A DNA stretch of 64,000 nt from Sesamia nonagrioides (lineage: Eukaryota; Arthropoda; Insecta; Lepidoptera; Noctuidae), in the NCBI GenBank assembly GCA_017933935.1, contig JADWQK010000277.1, positions 62,001 to 126,000 of the forward strand. Reading direction: 5' to 3'. Of the stretch, positions 1 to 9,965 are shown one piece after another. Made by a program: the position numbers and the translations under genes. A model generated the notes under the pieces. That model was not told the DNA's origin, ran no database searches, and was given only the letters and a program-made list of their open reading frames with translations. Position 1 is the stretch's first letter. Every line of letters begins with the position of its first letter.

Positions 1-658
1 ATAGCGCAGCGGGTCGAAAAGCGCGGCGAGCTAGACAGGAAGCGCACGTGGGCGGCACGAGCGATCTGCGATAGCACGGCGAGGCGAAAACGAAAAGCGC
101 GGCGAGCTAGAGCGGCGGAGCGGAGGTATACACGTCCGCACAGGGCGAGCGCGCGACGCGGAATGCGAGCCAGGATGAAGACAAGGCTTTGGCCTTACTT
201 TTATGCAAAAGGATTACTGATGACGAGGCGGTATGGTCTATGATCTTAGCCTGCCCAAAGAGGGCGAAGACAAAAAAAAAAAAATCATTGGTATAGACCA
301 TTGAGATAGAAATATAAGGAGATGCTGTTGTCAAGCTATACAATTTTTCATTATACATATATATGTAATTTAGGGTACAAAACCGTAATATCTTATTTTG
401 TCTCTTTTTTTCAACAATACATTTGCATTTGGCAAAAGAGACAAATATATTTTTGTTACTGCGGAATTATGGTAACACTATTAAAATGAACTGACAGTTG
501 TTGGCAGCGTGCCAACGCCGGCCATCTTAGGTTACAATTTCGTGGTAGTTGTGCTGTCAACGGGATACGTAACTTAACGAAAATTATTTTTTTTGATAAT
601 ATACAAGACATTTTAAAGTGGATTTGTAGTGTACCGTGTGACAAAACTATTACTTAAT
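1..658. other. Left-edge region, no gene recognised
   Basis: The first 180 bases are GC-rich and contain a 20-base segment (about 16-35) that recurs near 91-111. The rest is AT-rich. A short + strand open stretch ends at the tag near 340, but I recognise no domain in it. The last 150 bases would be the 5' flank and leader of the THAP-type exon that starts at 659. Confidence 0.3.
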
Positions 659-1546
659 ATGCCTGCGTGCTGTATTGTTATGTGTGGTGCCAGAAACAAC
701 AGAAATCAAGCTCAATTGACGTTTCATAGGTTAGTTACCTCTTTTCTAGCTAAATCACCATTTATCATTCTAATTTTCAAACTAAAATGAACCATGATTA
801 CTTATTAGTCGTTAAATTACTAAATACACACTTATTTACACTATATAAGCACGTTTCTCTATATTGTAAATGTTTATTTGTTTACGTAATTTGCCGACAT
901 ATGTTAGGGTTGTCCAAAATTTTTTTTAACCGACTTCATAAAAAGGAGGTTTTCATTTCGAACTGTTATGTATGTAATATTTTCAAAAATGCCTTGTTTT
1001 CGGATATGTTAGTCTATATCAGCGTTTGAACAAATGTGCCGAATTGTATAAGTGTAGTATGTAAATATGTATGTATGTTTTTATGTTTGTGTTCGCATAT
1101 CTCTGGAACTATTAGTCCGATTTCGGTATTCTTTTTTATATATTAGACATTGTTCAACTTAGTGAATACTGCAAGTTTCATCAAAATCGGTTCAGTAGTT
1201 TTTGAGATAGGGAATTTTAACTATTTCGCTTAAAATGAAGAAATAAATTATTTTAAATAAAAATAAAACAGCTTTCAAAGTCGGTGCCAATATGTTAGAT
1301 GCGTAGGGTGTAGCGGGGACCAACATATGTACTTGGTTTAGCACCGATTTCAATTATCTATTATTGGGTGTGTTTTGAAGGCGGTTTTATTTTTATTTAA
1401 AATATTTTTTTTAATTTGTCACTTTAAAGGAAGAAATATGATATTTTAAATAAAAATAATTTAATTATCTATCTACTCAATTATTTTGATAATAGATATT
1501 GATTTTATCTTTTGTTTATAGATTCAAACAGAAGAAGAACATATAA
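659..1546 (+). pseudogene. THAP-type zinc-finger gene, broken after start of exon 2
   Basis: ATG at 659 opens a 71 bp exon (659-729) encoding MPACCIVMCG, then an RNN segment and FHR. This is the amino-terminal THAP signature: initial MP, a C..C pair, then FH[RK]F. A GTTAGT donor follows at 730 in phase 2. A TTTATAG acceptor at 1515-1521 resumes in the matching phase and completes Arg-Phe, giving the expected FHRF, but the frame stops at TAA 1544-1546 after only eight codons. A LINE fragment begins about there, so the remainder of the THAP domain (Trp, Cys-x2-His, AVPTIF box) is missing. THAP domains are C2CH DNA-binding modules of cellular regulators and P-element-type transposases. No transposase sequence is visible. 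Seen: exon, splice sites, phase agreement. Inferred: that this is a disrupted gene and not an unusual splice form. Confidence 0.5.
905..1415. repeat. Dispersed lepidopteran-type repeat
   Basis: The left end carries AACCGACTTCAT followed by AAAAAGGAGG. The right end, read on the minus strand, carries AACCGCCTTCAAAACA, so the ends are imperfect inverted repeats. The interior holds the phrase ATCAAAATCGGTTCAGTAG, which I associate with abundant dispersed repeats of Lepidoptera. It lies in the apparent intron of the THAP gene. Family assignment is from recollection of such repeats, not a search. Confidence 0.4.
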
Positions 1547-1825
1547 TACATGTTTACCACATGCACGAACATTGTGCAAGCGGCATGTTACGTGGGTAAC
1601 AAATGTCTTGCCATGGCGCCTCCGCCGGGCCGGAACAAGTGGGTTAGACCAAAGAAGTGCTGGCTTGACGTTGTAAGAGATGACATGCGTGCCAACAAGC
1701 TCTTACCACAGGATGCTAAAGATCGTGCGAAATGAAGGAGAATGTGCAGGAAAGCGGACCCTGGGCTCCAACGCGAAAGCCGCGGATGCAACCGGGATAA
1801 ACGCTGAGATGATGATGATGATGAC
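1547..1825 (+). mobile_element. 5'-truncated RTE-like LINE fragment (C-terminal end)
   Basis: The + frame around 1640-1800 reads RPKKCWLDVVRDDMR, then AKDRAK, a stop, and RRMCRKADPG. This matches the carboxy-terminal tail typical of insect RTE-type reverse transcriptases (RPKKRW.D...DM..., then DRAKWRR..R.ADP). The Trp codon is now TGA (1734-1736). The copy ends in a (GAT)n run at 1808-1823, the usual 3' tail. Only the last ~90 codons remain, so it is a dead, 5'-truncated copy. It abuts the point where the THAP frame is lost. Confidence 0.7.
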
Positions 1826-2369
1826 GACGGGATACAAATGACGTCATAGATCACCTTTTAAAGGCGGGCGAACCCGCTTATGGAAGCTAGTAGTTTAATA
1901 AACGAATATATTTTAAAAAATATAAATGTATTTTATTATTATTGCACCTTTTGCACTTAATAATGTCTATACAATATAATTACACTTAGATACTTTCAAA
2001 CAAGGATCATAATTGAGAGGAGGGAGAGAGAGGACCCTTTTATCTAGTAACCCAATCAAAATAGACATTTGACTTAGCCAAAATTCAAACTTTCTTTATT
2101 ACAATAGATCGTGGAGTATAGCTACGGGGGAAACCACGTTATAAAAATGCGCCAAGTACATACATTTCCGCACCACTTATGAGTTAATCATAGGTGGTGC
2201 GGAAATGTGTGCATATTATGTAAAATATGAATTTTCTAATGCTGCTTCTCATCCCATGCAGACTGTAAAAACCGGTCGAGGGAATTGGCCAAGTTTAAGA
2301 ATCATTTCATTAAGCGATGAGGTTAGCAACCCATCACTATTTTGATTCCATTTTCTATCTATGCCTATG
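1826..2369. other. Non-coding spacer with one strong hairpin
   Basis: No gene recognised. AT-rich, with one notable inverted repeat at 2163-2207, listed separately. Confidence 0.4.
2163..2207. repeat. Near-perfect 45 nt hairpin
   Basis: The arms 2163-2182 and 2188-2207 are complementary at 19 of 20 positions, and the single mismatch would be a G-U pair in RNA. They are separated by the five bases GTTAA. The core of each arm contains CATTTCCGCACCAC or its complement. No tail or coding context explains it. Confidence 0.75.
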
Positions 2370-2468
2370 CACCTACCAACGCGCTAAACGTGGCTTTTGT
2401 TCTTATAACCTCAAGCTCTGTCTACCCCGTAAGGGATAAAGACGTGACGTTATGAATAAATGAATAAG
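2370..2468 (+). repeat. LINE/SINE 3' tail, lepidopteran type
   Basis: Contains CTCTGTCTACCCCGTAAGGG followed by ATAAAGACGTGA and an ATGAATAAATGAATAA tail. I recognise this as the 3' end of an abundant non-LTR-derived repeat in moths and butterflies. No coding sequence remains. Confidence 0.5.
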
Positions 2469-2885
2469 TACTTTATCTAAGAAGCCGATAGAAAACGAGA
2501 GAATTAAAATAATTATATAACAGACAGACTATATTAAAAAATTATAATAATAAAAAATAATAATATATTAAAATCTTTGGAAACAAATACACAGTGACAG
2601 CCCTAGAAAGAGGCGGCCATATTATGTTCGAACAAATGTCAAACGATGGCACGTTTTTTCTGTAGGTATGCCACGTCTATATACTAGAAGTCTATGGTAT
2701 AGACGTAGAGTTTCTTACTTTTTTGTGCGTTATTTAATAAATTTCTTTCAAAACAAGTGTTTCTCTTAGAATATATAAATACTTAGTTCATTTAATAACC
2801 CCTACAAGAGGCTGGCAGAATAGTCGACGTCGGTCGAGTTGTCAAAGTAGAGAAAAACCGTATCTGATACTTTCTGAGCTAAAAG
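2469..2885 (+). promoter_or_regulatory. 5' flank and leader of the ZAD gene
   Basis: This is the stretch between the upstream repeat and the ATG at 2886. It includes GCGGCCAT at about 2613-2620, which resembles elements near insect start sites, and an AT-rich lead-in. I see no clear TATA box or initiator, so the promoter position is inference from location only. Confidence 0.25.
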
Positions 2886-2993
2886 ATGGATAGACTACCA
2901 ATGTGTAGGATATGTTCGGTGGAGAATGTCCGCCTGAGTATAGTGGCCAGCAGAAACTTGCACAAACTATATGAGACGCTGACTAATATTCCA
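2886..2993 (+). CDS. ZAD gene exon 1 (first half of ZAD)
   Basis: 36 codons starting MDRLPMCRICS and ending TLTNIP, followed by a consensus GTAAGT donor at 2994, phase 0. The CxxC pair (residues 7 and 10) followed by a hydrophobic helix (HKLYETL) matches the amino half of a zinc-finger-associated domain. The ATG at 2886 is chosen because it lies five residues before the CxxC, as in other ZAD proteins. Confidence 0.75.
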
Positions 2994-3000
2994 GTAAGTT

Positions 3001-3826
3001 GTTATTTTTACAGTTATGTTCTTAGGGACCAATAATGTTGATTGTTTTGCACCAGTGTATCAACTTTAAGACAGGTATAATACAGTCTTTCCTTGGGTAG
3101 TTAACTTATCTCCTCTTAATGACTTCATTTGTTTAGATAATAAACTAAAGTTAAGCAAAACAAACAACTACATGACTTAGTTACCCAATTAAACAAACAC
3201 CAGCTCTATTCAGTTGTCATGCTCCATCACAGTTTTACTTGTACTCTTTTTTCTTTTTAAATGTTGCCCACTGGACTGTGAGGTAATTACAAACATTTCA
3301 CTCACATACTCAAATAGACCCGGAACAAGTACCTGTAATGTAGGCCGTACAAATTTATTCTGTATGGGTTCAATTCCCACCTGTGACATGCAGTGAACAA
3401 GGGCCACTAAGCTATTGCACAAACTGTGTTGTCTAAATTTAAAAAAATCTCATTTTAAGGAATGTATATTATGTTTGTAACCAGTTTTTCTCATTCTAAG
3501 TGAAAAATTGTGTTCTGTTTTAGAGAAATAAATGTTTTAAATTAAACTTAGCAACATTGTTATCAAATTATATGGGGGACTTGTATTACATGTGTCCATT
3601 AACTAAGTCACATGGTTTTTCGTTAACTTTAGTTTGTTATTAAGCTTATTTAATTTAGAAACTGCTACTTTCTAAGAATAGTACTCATTCACAGTGGGCC
3701 AACAATAAGAATGTTGAGCAAACTACTGGTTACTTTAAATGGCGATTTTTTTTTATCGTGTGTTTAGAGGCTTCAGTGCACTCAGGGTGACTATGCCAGC
3801 CTCATGGGATCAATCTCAGTGTATCC
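3001..3826. other. Intron 1, no further gene
   Basis: AT-rich intron sequence. Small opposing open frames near 3210-3422 have no recognisable domain and overlap each other on both strands. Confidence 0.4.
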
Positions 3827-3935
3827 ACACACACATACACATCACACACATCACACATCTCAGACATAACATCACTCACACTCTCCACCCCTCTCTATCA
3901 TTTCTTTCTCTCATACATCTCTTTAGTAACCCATA
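3827..3935. repeat. CA-rich simple repeat
   Basis: Imperfect (CA)n and CACACAT tract running into CTCTCTAT, beside the 3' side of a minus-strand LINE fragment. Confidence 0.6.
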
Positions 3936-4148
3936 GATACACTGGGCCTCTTCGGACATTGGCCGGCTCAGAGCCACATTGATTCCACCATTATGGAGAT
4001 CAATGCCTGCCAGCAGGCTCCTCCTCAGTTCGCGATACTGGTCACATTCCACCAACACATGAATAAAATCTTTGGGCACCTGACACGCATCACACAGTGG
4101 CGATGACTTAAATCCCATGAGATGATAATTAAATGGAGATACAATCAT
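3876..4148 (-). pseudogene. Non-LTR retrotransposon C-terminal zinc-motif fragment
   Basis: The 90-codon minus-strand frame contains SSPLCDACQVPKDFIHVLVE followed by CDQYRELRR. This is the C-x2-C ... H-x(4-5)-C pattern found at the carboxy end of Jockey/R1/CR1-type reverse transcriptases. Nothing of the RT itself is left, so this is a short relic inside intron 1 of the ZAD gene, oriented against it. Confidence 0.6.
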
Positions 4149-4408
4149 GTCTACCTTATATATTACACATAAAAATATGAAGTTATCTCTTTAAAGGCCT
4201 AAAGAGGTTATTAATTGTATCTACAATAATGCATACATATAAAATACTCCACTGTATAGTTGGATATTGAGATAGACTCATGATAGTACAAGTTTATACC
4301 TTAATGAGATTTGGTTGCTATTTAATATGAATAATCCTTATTCTTTTGTATAAATGATAAATAAATAATAAAATCAAAATAGTAGATACATGACAAATGT
4401 TGTTGCAG

Positions 4409-4543
4409 TTTGTAACTGAAGATAGTAGACCGCTGGTTGTTTGTGTCTTCTGTTTTGCTAAATTAAAGCAATGCTACCGATTACTGCGACAATGTCTGAA
4501 AGCTGAAGGGCTTTTCGCTCATAATATGAGTAACAAGTATGAG
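4409..4543 (+). CDS. ZAD gene exon 2 (second half of ZAD)
   Basis: The acceptor TTGTTGCAG ends at 4408. 45 codons follow in phase 0 and end at a GTAAGA donor at 4544. PLVVCVFC supplies the second CxxC of the ZAD (residues 48 and 51 of the model). The following helix KLKQCYRLLRQCL matches the long C-terminal helix used for dimerisation. The spacing of 41 residues between the first and last zinc cysteines is normal for the family. Confidence 0.75.
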
Positions 4544-4870
4544 GTAAGATATTTTTTAACAATCATTTATTCTTATAATTTATAATATCAGTATAATGTG
4601 AAAGTGATTCCTAAGCTCATACCTATAGTGTTTGGTTTTAAACCATTGCATGTTGCATGGCAATACAAAAGCTTTTGTCAAATATAGGCATCTCATATTG
4701 ACATACAATTATTAAGTACTTTGTAGATAATAAGTTACATATGTACTTTGCTGGTATGTATAGTGCATGGCTAGTTAGCATAAGGTAAATAATTTTATTT
4801 TCTGTGTTGTGTTATGTTAGTCAGTTTACATGCATGGTATTGTTTAGTTGTTTGTTTATTTGTTTTTCAA

Positions 4871-4990
4871 CTGAACAGACAGCTCTCCTGCTGGGAAGTT
4901 CGTTCTTCTCTACTTCCCAGCGAAAGCACTAGGAAGTGGCGAAGGGCGGGAGTTTAGGGTGATTGTCTTATGTAATTTTTACATTCAAAG
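4871..4990. repeat. LINE 3'-end fragment shared with 56.4 kb
   Basis: The 25-base core around 4911-4935 (CTTCCCAGCGAAAGCACTAG and following bases) is an exact reverse complement of a segment at about 56379-56403, where it lies next to a LINE-type 3' tail. Both are therefore probably pieces of one non-LTR family. Confidence 0.5.
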
Positions 4991-5030
4991 ATTTTCGACA
5001 TTTCATTTTCTCAATATTATAATAATTGTA

Positions 5031-5250
5031 GCGGTATCTACAACACCACATGTGAAATACGCGTCATACTGATGACACGCAAACCTTTCATTGCATGAAC
5101 AGAGTTTACTGTGTAACAAGCACACAGACAACCTCCCGACATCAAGTGTTGACATCAGACACAACACCCGTCTGGTTGGAGAATCCTCCCTTTTCTATTT
5201 AGGATGAGGGAGCTCTACACCCTGTTGCTCATAACTTTACTATACTGGTG
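5031..5250 (+). repeat. Possible LTR remnant with primer-site-like end
   Basis: Begins TGTAGCGGTATCTACA and runs to ACTATAC followed by TGGTGACCCTGACCTG. That arrangement looks like the end of an LTR followed by a tRNA primer-binding site. No second LTR or internal coding sequence was found, so this may be a truncated copy. Low certainty. Confidence 0.3.
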
Positions 5251-5302
5251 ACCCTGACCTGATTTCAACACAAACTTCTGATCTTTCTGTTTCTTTTCAC
5301 AG

Positions 5303-5392
5303 CTCAGTCCTTTAATAAACCAAGCCCGATTAGAGTTTTGTAGTGGGCTTAATACTTGGCCAATATTCCACATAAGTATAGATGATGAATGT
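5303..5392 (+). CDS. ZAD gene exon 3, part a (left of insertion)
   Basis: 30 codons from the acceptor at 5302 (LSPLINQARLEF ... HISIDDEC). The codon TGT at 5390-5392 is the last before the LTR. In the occupied allele translation would run 27 codons into the LTR and stop at TGA 5474-5476. Confidence 0.7.
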
Positions 5393-5562
5393 TGTCATAT
5401 ATGTAATAACGTGGGTACCTTCAATCTTGTGGAATATTCTTTAATAAAAATATACGCTAAGTCGAGGGTAGGTTGACGTTACACACATTGTTTGTACTGT
5501 GCTATGCTACTCAGCTCAATAAACGGATTAACTTAAATCTCGGAGTTTTAATGGACATAACA
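5393..5562 (+). repeat. 5' LTR of exon-3 gypsy element
   Basis: 170 bp, TG...CA ends. Contains CAATAAACGG (about 5519-5528), a likely polyadenylation signal. Identical to 9796-9965. Confidence 0.9.
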
Positions 5563-5588
5563 GTGGCGACGAGTGTAAATTGTGAACT

Positions 5589-8500
5589 ATGGAGCGTAAA
5601 TTAGTGAAATTTCATGAGTTCAATGTGAAAACAGACAATTGGGACAGTTACATAACTCGACTCAATTATTGCTTTGAAGCCAGTGGAATCGTCCTCGATT
5701 CGGTTAAAAAAGCTAACTTTTTTACGATATGTGGTGCTCAGACTTTCGATACCGTTCTTGCGTTAATTACTCCAAAAAAATCAAGTGAAGTGACTTTTCC
5801 GGAAGTTATAGATGTTTTGACCAAACATTATAGCCCTAAACCAAATGAAATATCAATGTCATACAAATTTTACCATCGTGATCAAACAAAGGACGAGACA
5901 GCAATGGATTATATCGCTCAATTAAGAAAAATCAGTACCAACTGTAATTTTCCAAATCTTGAACGCATGCTGCGGGACAGATTAGTGTGTGGCATGAGCG
6001 ATAGCAAACTGCAGTACGAGCTGTTGAAGAAAGACAATCTAGAGTATAAGGACGTCGTTGACGCCATGGTGTCCGCTGAGTCCGCGGGGAGGGACGCGCG
6101 CATGATGCGGCACGCCGAGCACGCGACCACGCCGACACATGCCGATACCGCCGCGCCGTGTGCGCCGCCCCCGCCTGAGCCGATGGACGTCAACGCGTTG
6201 AAAACCAAAACAAATGTTCGTCTTTGCTACAGATGCGGAGATCGTCACGGTGGTGAATGCCGTTTTATTAATTCGGTTTGTCATTTTTGCAAGAAAAAGG
6301 GTCATATCGAAAAAATCTGCACTGCTAAAAAGAAAAGTACCTCTAGAACGTTAAACCATGCTGAAGTTGTGCAGTCTGACGAGCAGCTAAATGGGGTTTA
6401 CAACGTAGAGAGCGCGAACACGCGCGTGCCTGCCTACAAGCTACGAGTGTTGCTGAATGACGTGCCTGTTGACATGGAAGTGGACTCGGGCGCCGCCTTC
6501 TCACTGGTCAACGAGCGCACGTGGGCACGCCTAAAGCCGCGCGTCGCCGCGCCGCGTCCCATGAACACTCGGCTGCGTACCTGGAACGACTCGCAGGTTT
6601 CGATCATTGGACAAGCGACAGTCTCGGTTATGTATAAGGACATTAAAACTTATTTAAACGTAATAGTGGCTAGAGGTTCAGGCCCAAATTTAATTGGACG
6701 CGATTGGTTTGAGCCTCTCGAAATTTCTATAAAGTTTAATAACATTTTAGATATTGAATTGTCAGCAACGAATGCATTATTAACCAAGTATGGGGAGGTT
6801 TTCAAGGACGAACTCGGTACTTACCGAGGAGACCCCGTAGCGATTCATTTGAAACCGAATGCAACACCTAAGTTTTTGAAAGCTAGGGCGGTACCGTTCG
6901 CTATTAAAGCTAGGGTTGAACAAGAGATAGATCGATTGGTAGGCGAAAATGTTTTGCGACCCGTATCTTATTCAGAATGGGCCACCCCGGTAGTCCCAAT
7001 AATAAAGAAGAACGGTGCAGTCCGTCTTTGTGGCGATTATCGTAGTACGGTGAATCAGGCTACTGAAACCGATACTTACCCAATGCCTACAGCTAGTGAA
7101 ATTTTCGCAATTATATCTGGGGGAAAATTTTATACGACATTAGACCTGGATCGCGCGTATACACAAGTGGTCGTTACAGACGACACGTCTCGCCTTTTAA
7201 CATTAAACACGTGCAAAGGTCTGTACACTGTACATAGGCTAGCATTCGGCGTGAAAGCGTGCCCCGGCATTTTTCAACGGCTGATGACAGCGTTGCTGGC
7301 GGGGGTACCTGGTGTGGCTGTGCTTATTGATGACGTCATCGTCAGCGGCCGTACCATGGCGGAGATGACGCAGCGTCTAGATATTGTATTAGGACGTATT
7401 GAGAAAGCGGGTTTACGTCTCAATAAGGACAAGTGCAAGTTCGCGAAGGAGCGAGTGGAATTTTTGGGTTTTGTTATCGATGCTGACGGGATTCACCCAG
7501 CGTCGAGTAAAGTCGAGTCCATACTCAATACTCCAGAACCTAAAAATGTCCAACAGTTACAAGCATTTCTGGGTTTGTACAACTTTTATGAGAGGTTCGT
7601 AGCTCATAAGGCCACGATATTAGAACCTTTACATAGATTGCTCGACAAATCGCAGAAATGGGTGTGGACTGACCGAGAGCAGACCAGTTTCGATACTGCG
7701 AAGCGTTTACTATCTTCTGAACTGACACTTGTACATTATGACCTGAACAAGCCGCTGGTCCTTACCTGCGACAGTTCAGAGTACGGAGCGGGAGCTGTCT
7801 TGTCCCACATCATGGAGGACGGACATGAGCGTCCTATTGCCATGGGATCTAGGACATTACATACGCACGAGCGTCGTTACTCGCAACTTGATAAAGAAGC
7901 GACCGCTATAATGTTTGGCATAAATAAATTTCAGAATTACTTGATGGGTAGGTCTTTTACGATAGTCACTGATCATAAACCATTGTTAGGAATTTTTGAC
8001 CCCAAAAGGCCCATACCTCATGTTTTATCACCTCGTTTGACACGAATAGCTTTGATATTAACTTCGTATAGTTATGACGTTATATATAAACCAGGAACTC
8101 AGATAGGTCATGCTGATGGACTGAGTCGCTGGCCACAGCCGGTTCCTGAACAAGCTGAACCACAGCTCTGTGACATACTGCTGATGGCAGAGGCCCCTGA
8201 TGACTTTCCGATCAATGTAGACAAAATAGCACACGCTACAAAACAGGATAATGTCCTTAATCGAGTTAGTCATCACATTCTATGCGGTTGGCCGGCCAAA
8301 GTATCAGATGATCAGCTACGTCCATACTGGTTACATCGGGCTGAGTTGTCGTTGCATGAGGATTGCGTCCTCCTAGGCTGCCGCGTAGTAGTGCCGCCGA
8401 CACTTCGTGAAGCAGTTCTACGTGCTCTTCACAAGACGCACAGTGGTATTGTTCAAACTAAATCACTCGCCAGAAGTTATGTTTGGTGGCCACGGTTAAA

Positions 8501-9593
8501 TGACGACATTGAGGCTTTAGTACAAACTTGTAGTCAATGTTCTGAAAACCGGCATATGCCACCAAAAACTAGGTACGAGTGGGTGACGCCAGTGAAGCCT
8601 TGGTCTAGATTGAATATGGATTTTGCTGGACCTTTCCAAAATAAAACTTTTTTTATTATAGTTGACGCATATTCGAAATGGCCGGAAGTGTTCATTGTCA
8701 ATAATATGACTTCAGCCACCGTCATTAAGCACTTAAGAATGATTTTCTCCATCCATGGACTGTGTGAGACACTAGTATCGGATAACGGTACTCCTTTTGT
8801 TTCTTCTGAGATGAAGGCATTTCTAGAAGCTAACAAGATTAAACACATTACGTCTGCACCTTTTCACCCATCCACTAATGGCTTGGCAGAACGTATGGTA
8901 CAGACAGTTAAAGATAAACTTCGTAAAATGGACGGTATGTCCTGGGATATTAAAATTCCAACCATGCTTTTAGGACTTAGGGCAACTCCATGTGCGGCTA
9001 CTAACAAAAGTCCAGCAGAGCTTTTGTTTAACAGACGGATCCGCACATTACTAGACACTATTAATCCACATGATCAAACGCGTAAAAATAGGGAAAGTCA
9101 AATCTTAAGAAATAGTCAAAAGAAAAATAGACAGACAGACGTAGGGCACAAGGTTATGTACAGGAATTTTAGCAATGGACCTCGCTGGTTACCAGGTACT
9201 GTAGTAAGCAAAGATGGTCCAGCCAGTTATCGAGTTGAAACGGGAGATGGAATGGTAGTCAGTAGGCATATAGATCAGTTAGTCAAACAACATAGTGCAC
9301 CAGATTCAGAAAGACAGATTACTAATGAAGAATTAGGACAGACTGAAGAAAGGGAAATGGTAGAACAAAGTTATGGGGAAGGACAAGATCAGGAAAGGAA
9401 TCAGTTTGAATCTGATCTAACGGAGAGTGAGGAAATGATAGAAATACCCAGTGCAGACAAATGGGCTGAAATGTTAGGTATTCCATTAGAGTCAGAACCT
9501 AGTTTTGCAGGTGGTAAAATTAGAAATAAACTTGCGGTCCATGGAAAAACTCCCTATACCAGATCAGCTCCAAATTGTGACTTTATGTTGTAA
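5589..9593 (+). CDS. Gag-Pol polyprotein, Ty3/gypsy
   Basis: 1,334 residues, one frame. Gag with two CCHC-type knuckles near residues 210-245 (CYRCGDRHGGEC is irregular; CHFCKKKGHIEKIC is regular). Aspartic protease with DSGA near 299. Reverse transcriptase with RLCGDYR near 479 and the catalytic block VLIDDVIV near 579 (LIDD in place of the common Y[LV]DD). RNase H with TCDSSEYGAG near 727 and TDHKPL. Integrase with MDFAGP near 1010, SDNGTPF near 1064 and the catalytic Glu in GLAERM near 1100. All catalytic acids are present. It catalyses cDNA synthesis and integration of the element. It lies in the same direction as the host ZAD gene. Confidence 0.95.
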   Translation: MERKLVKFHEFNVKTDNWDSYITRLNYCFEASGIVLDSVKKANFFTICGAQTFDTVLALITPKKSSEVTFPEVIDVLTKHYSPKPNEISMSYKFYHRDQTKDETAMDYIAQLRKISTNCNFPNLERMLRDRLVCGMSDSKLQYELLKKDNLEYKDVVDAMVSAESAGRDARMMRHAEHATTPTHADTAAPCAPPPPEPMDVNALKTKTNVRLCYRCGDRHGGECRFINSVCHFCKKKGHIEKICTAKKKSTSRTLNHAEVVQSDEQLNGVYNVESANTRVPAYKLRVLLNDVPVDMEVDSGAAFSLVNERTWARLKPRVAAPRPMNTRLRTWNDSQVSIIGQATVSVMYKDIKTYLNVIVARGSGPNLIGRDWFEPLEISIKFNNILDIELSATNALLTKYGEVFKDELGTYRGDPVAIHLKPNATPKFLKARAVPFAIKARVEQEIDRLVGENVLRPVSYSEWATPVVPIIKKNGAVRLCGDYRSTVNQATETDTYPMPTASEIFAIISGGKFYTTLDLDRAYTQVVVTDDTSRLLTLNTCKGLYTVHRLAFGVKACPGIFQRLMTALLAGVPGVAVLIDDVIVSGRTMAEMTQRLDIVLGRIEKAGLRLNKDKCKFAKERVEFLGFVIDADGIHPASSKVESILNTPEPKNVQQLQAFLGLYNFYERFVAHKATILEPLHRLLDKSQKWVWTDREQTSFDTAKRLLSSELTLVHYDLNKPLVLTCDSSEYGAGAVLSHIMEDGHERPIAMGSRTLHTHERRYSQLDKEATAIMFGINKFQNYLMGRSFTIVTDHKPLLGIFDPKRPIPHVLSPRLTRIALILTSYSYDVIYKPGTQIGHADGLSRWPQPVPEQAEPQLCDILLMAEAPDDFPINVDKIAHATKQDNVLNRVSHHILCGWPAKVSDDQLRPYWLHRAELSLHEDCVLLGCRVVVPPTLREAVLRALHKTHSGIVQTKSLARSYVWWPRLNDDIEALVQTCSQCSENRHMPPKTRYEWVTPVKPWSRLNMDFAGPFQNKTFFIIVDAYSKWPEVFIVNNMTSATVIKHLRMIFSIHGLCETLVSDNGTPFVSSEMKAFLEANKIKHITSAPFHPSTNGLAERMVQTVKDKLRKMDGMSWDIKIPTMLLGLRATPCAATNKSPAELLFNRRIRTLLDTINPHDQTRKNRESQILRNSQKKNRQTDVGHKVMYRNFSNGPRWLPGTVVSKDGPASYRVETGDGMVVSRHIDQLVKQHSAPDSERQITNEELGQTEEREMVEQSYGEGQDQERNQFESDLTESEEMIEIPSADKWAEMLGIPLESEPSFAGGKIRNKLAVHGKTPYTRSAPNCDFML

Positions 9594-9795
9594 GTAGTTA
9601 AAATACATAATTTGGAACCTATAAAATAAATACTTTTTTCATATTGCCATTGTTATAATATTAAGATTAAATTGATATATATAAGTTAAGTAATATGTGG
9701 TGAAGGGTTACAATAAATAATTTCAATTTTGTACTATATTAGTCAGTTTATGTTTTCATATTATTGTTATGTTTTACATACTTGGGGGAAAGGTA

Positions 9796-9965
9796 TGTCA
9801 TATATGTAATAACGTGGGTACCTTCAATCTTGTGGAATATTCTTTAATAAAAATATACGCTAAGTCGAGGGTAGGTTGACGTTACACACATTGTTTGTAC
9901 TGTGCTATGCTACTCAGCTCAATAAACGGATTAACTTAAATCTCGGAGTTTTAATGGACATAACA
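9796..9965 (+). repeat. 3' LTR of exon-3 gypsy element
   Basis: 170 bp, identical to the 5' LTR. Followed directly by the AATGT duplication and the rest of ZAD exon 3. Confidence 0.9.

Larger units (their letters stand above)
4544..5302. other. Intron 2 with two repeat fragments
   Basis: Contains the shared fragment at 4871-4990 and an LTR-like fragment at 5031-5250, listed separately. It ends in a good acceptor, TTTCTTTTCACAG (5290-5302). Confidence 0.5.
5393..9965 (+). mobile_element. Intact Ty3/gypsy LTR retrotransposon inserted in ZAD exon 3
   Basis: The LTRs at 5393-5562 and 9796-9965 are 170 bp each, begin TGTCATAT and end ATAACA, and are identical by eye. The target duplication is AATGT at 5388-5392 and 9966-9970. 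A primer-binding-like TGGCGACGAG follows the left LTR after one base, and a purine tract (GGGGGAAAGG) precedes the right LTR. A single gag-pol frame spans 5589-9593. No env-like frame is present. Single-ORF architecture and short LTRs suggest the Mag-like part of the gypsy tree (inference). Identical LTRs and an unbroken ORF suggest a recent, possibly still active copy. Confidence 0.95.

Noticed and set aside
107..358. Minus-strand 83-codon frame at the left edge
   Set aside because: Low-complexity Phe run from an A-rich tract, no domain.
5031..5250. Confident solo LTR
   Set aside because: Only one copy, no target duplication found, and the primer-site resemblance is short. Kept as a low-confidence feature only.
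5393..9965. Errantivirus with an env gene (also 18662-23142)
   Set aside because: Only gag-pol is present. The 3' LTR follows about 200 bp (5.4 kb element) or about 60 bp (18.7 kb element) after the pol stop and there is no third frame.
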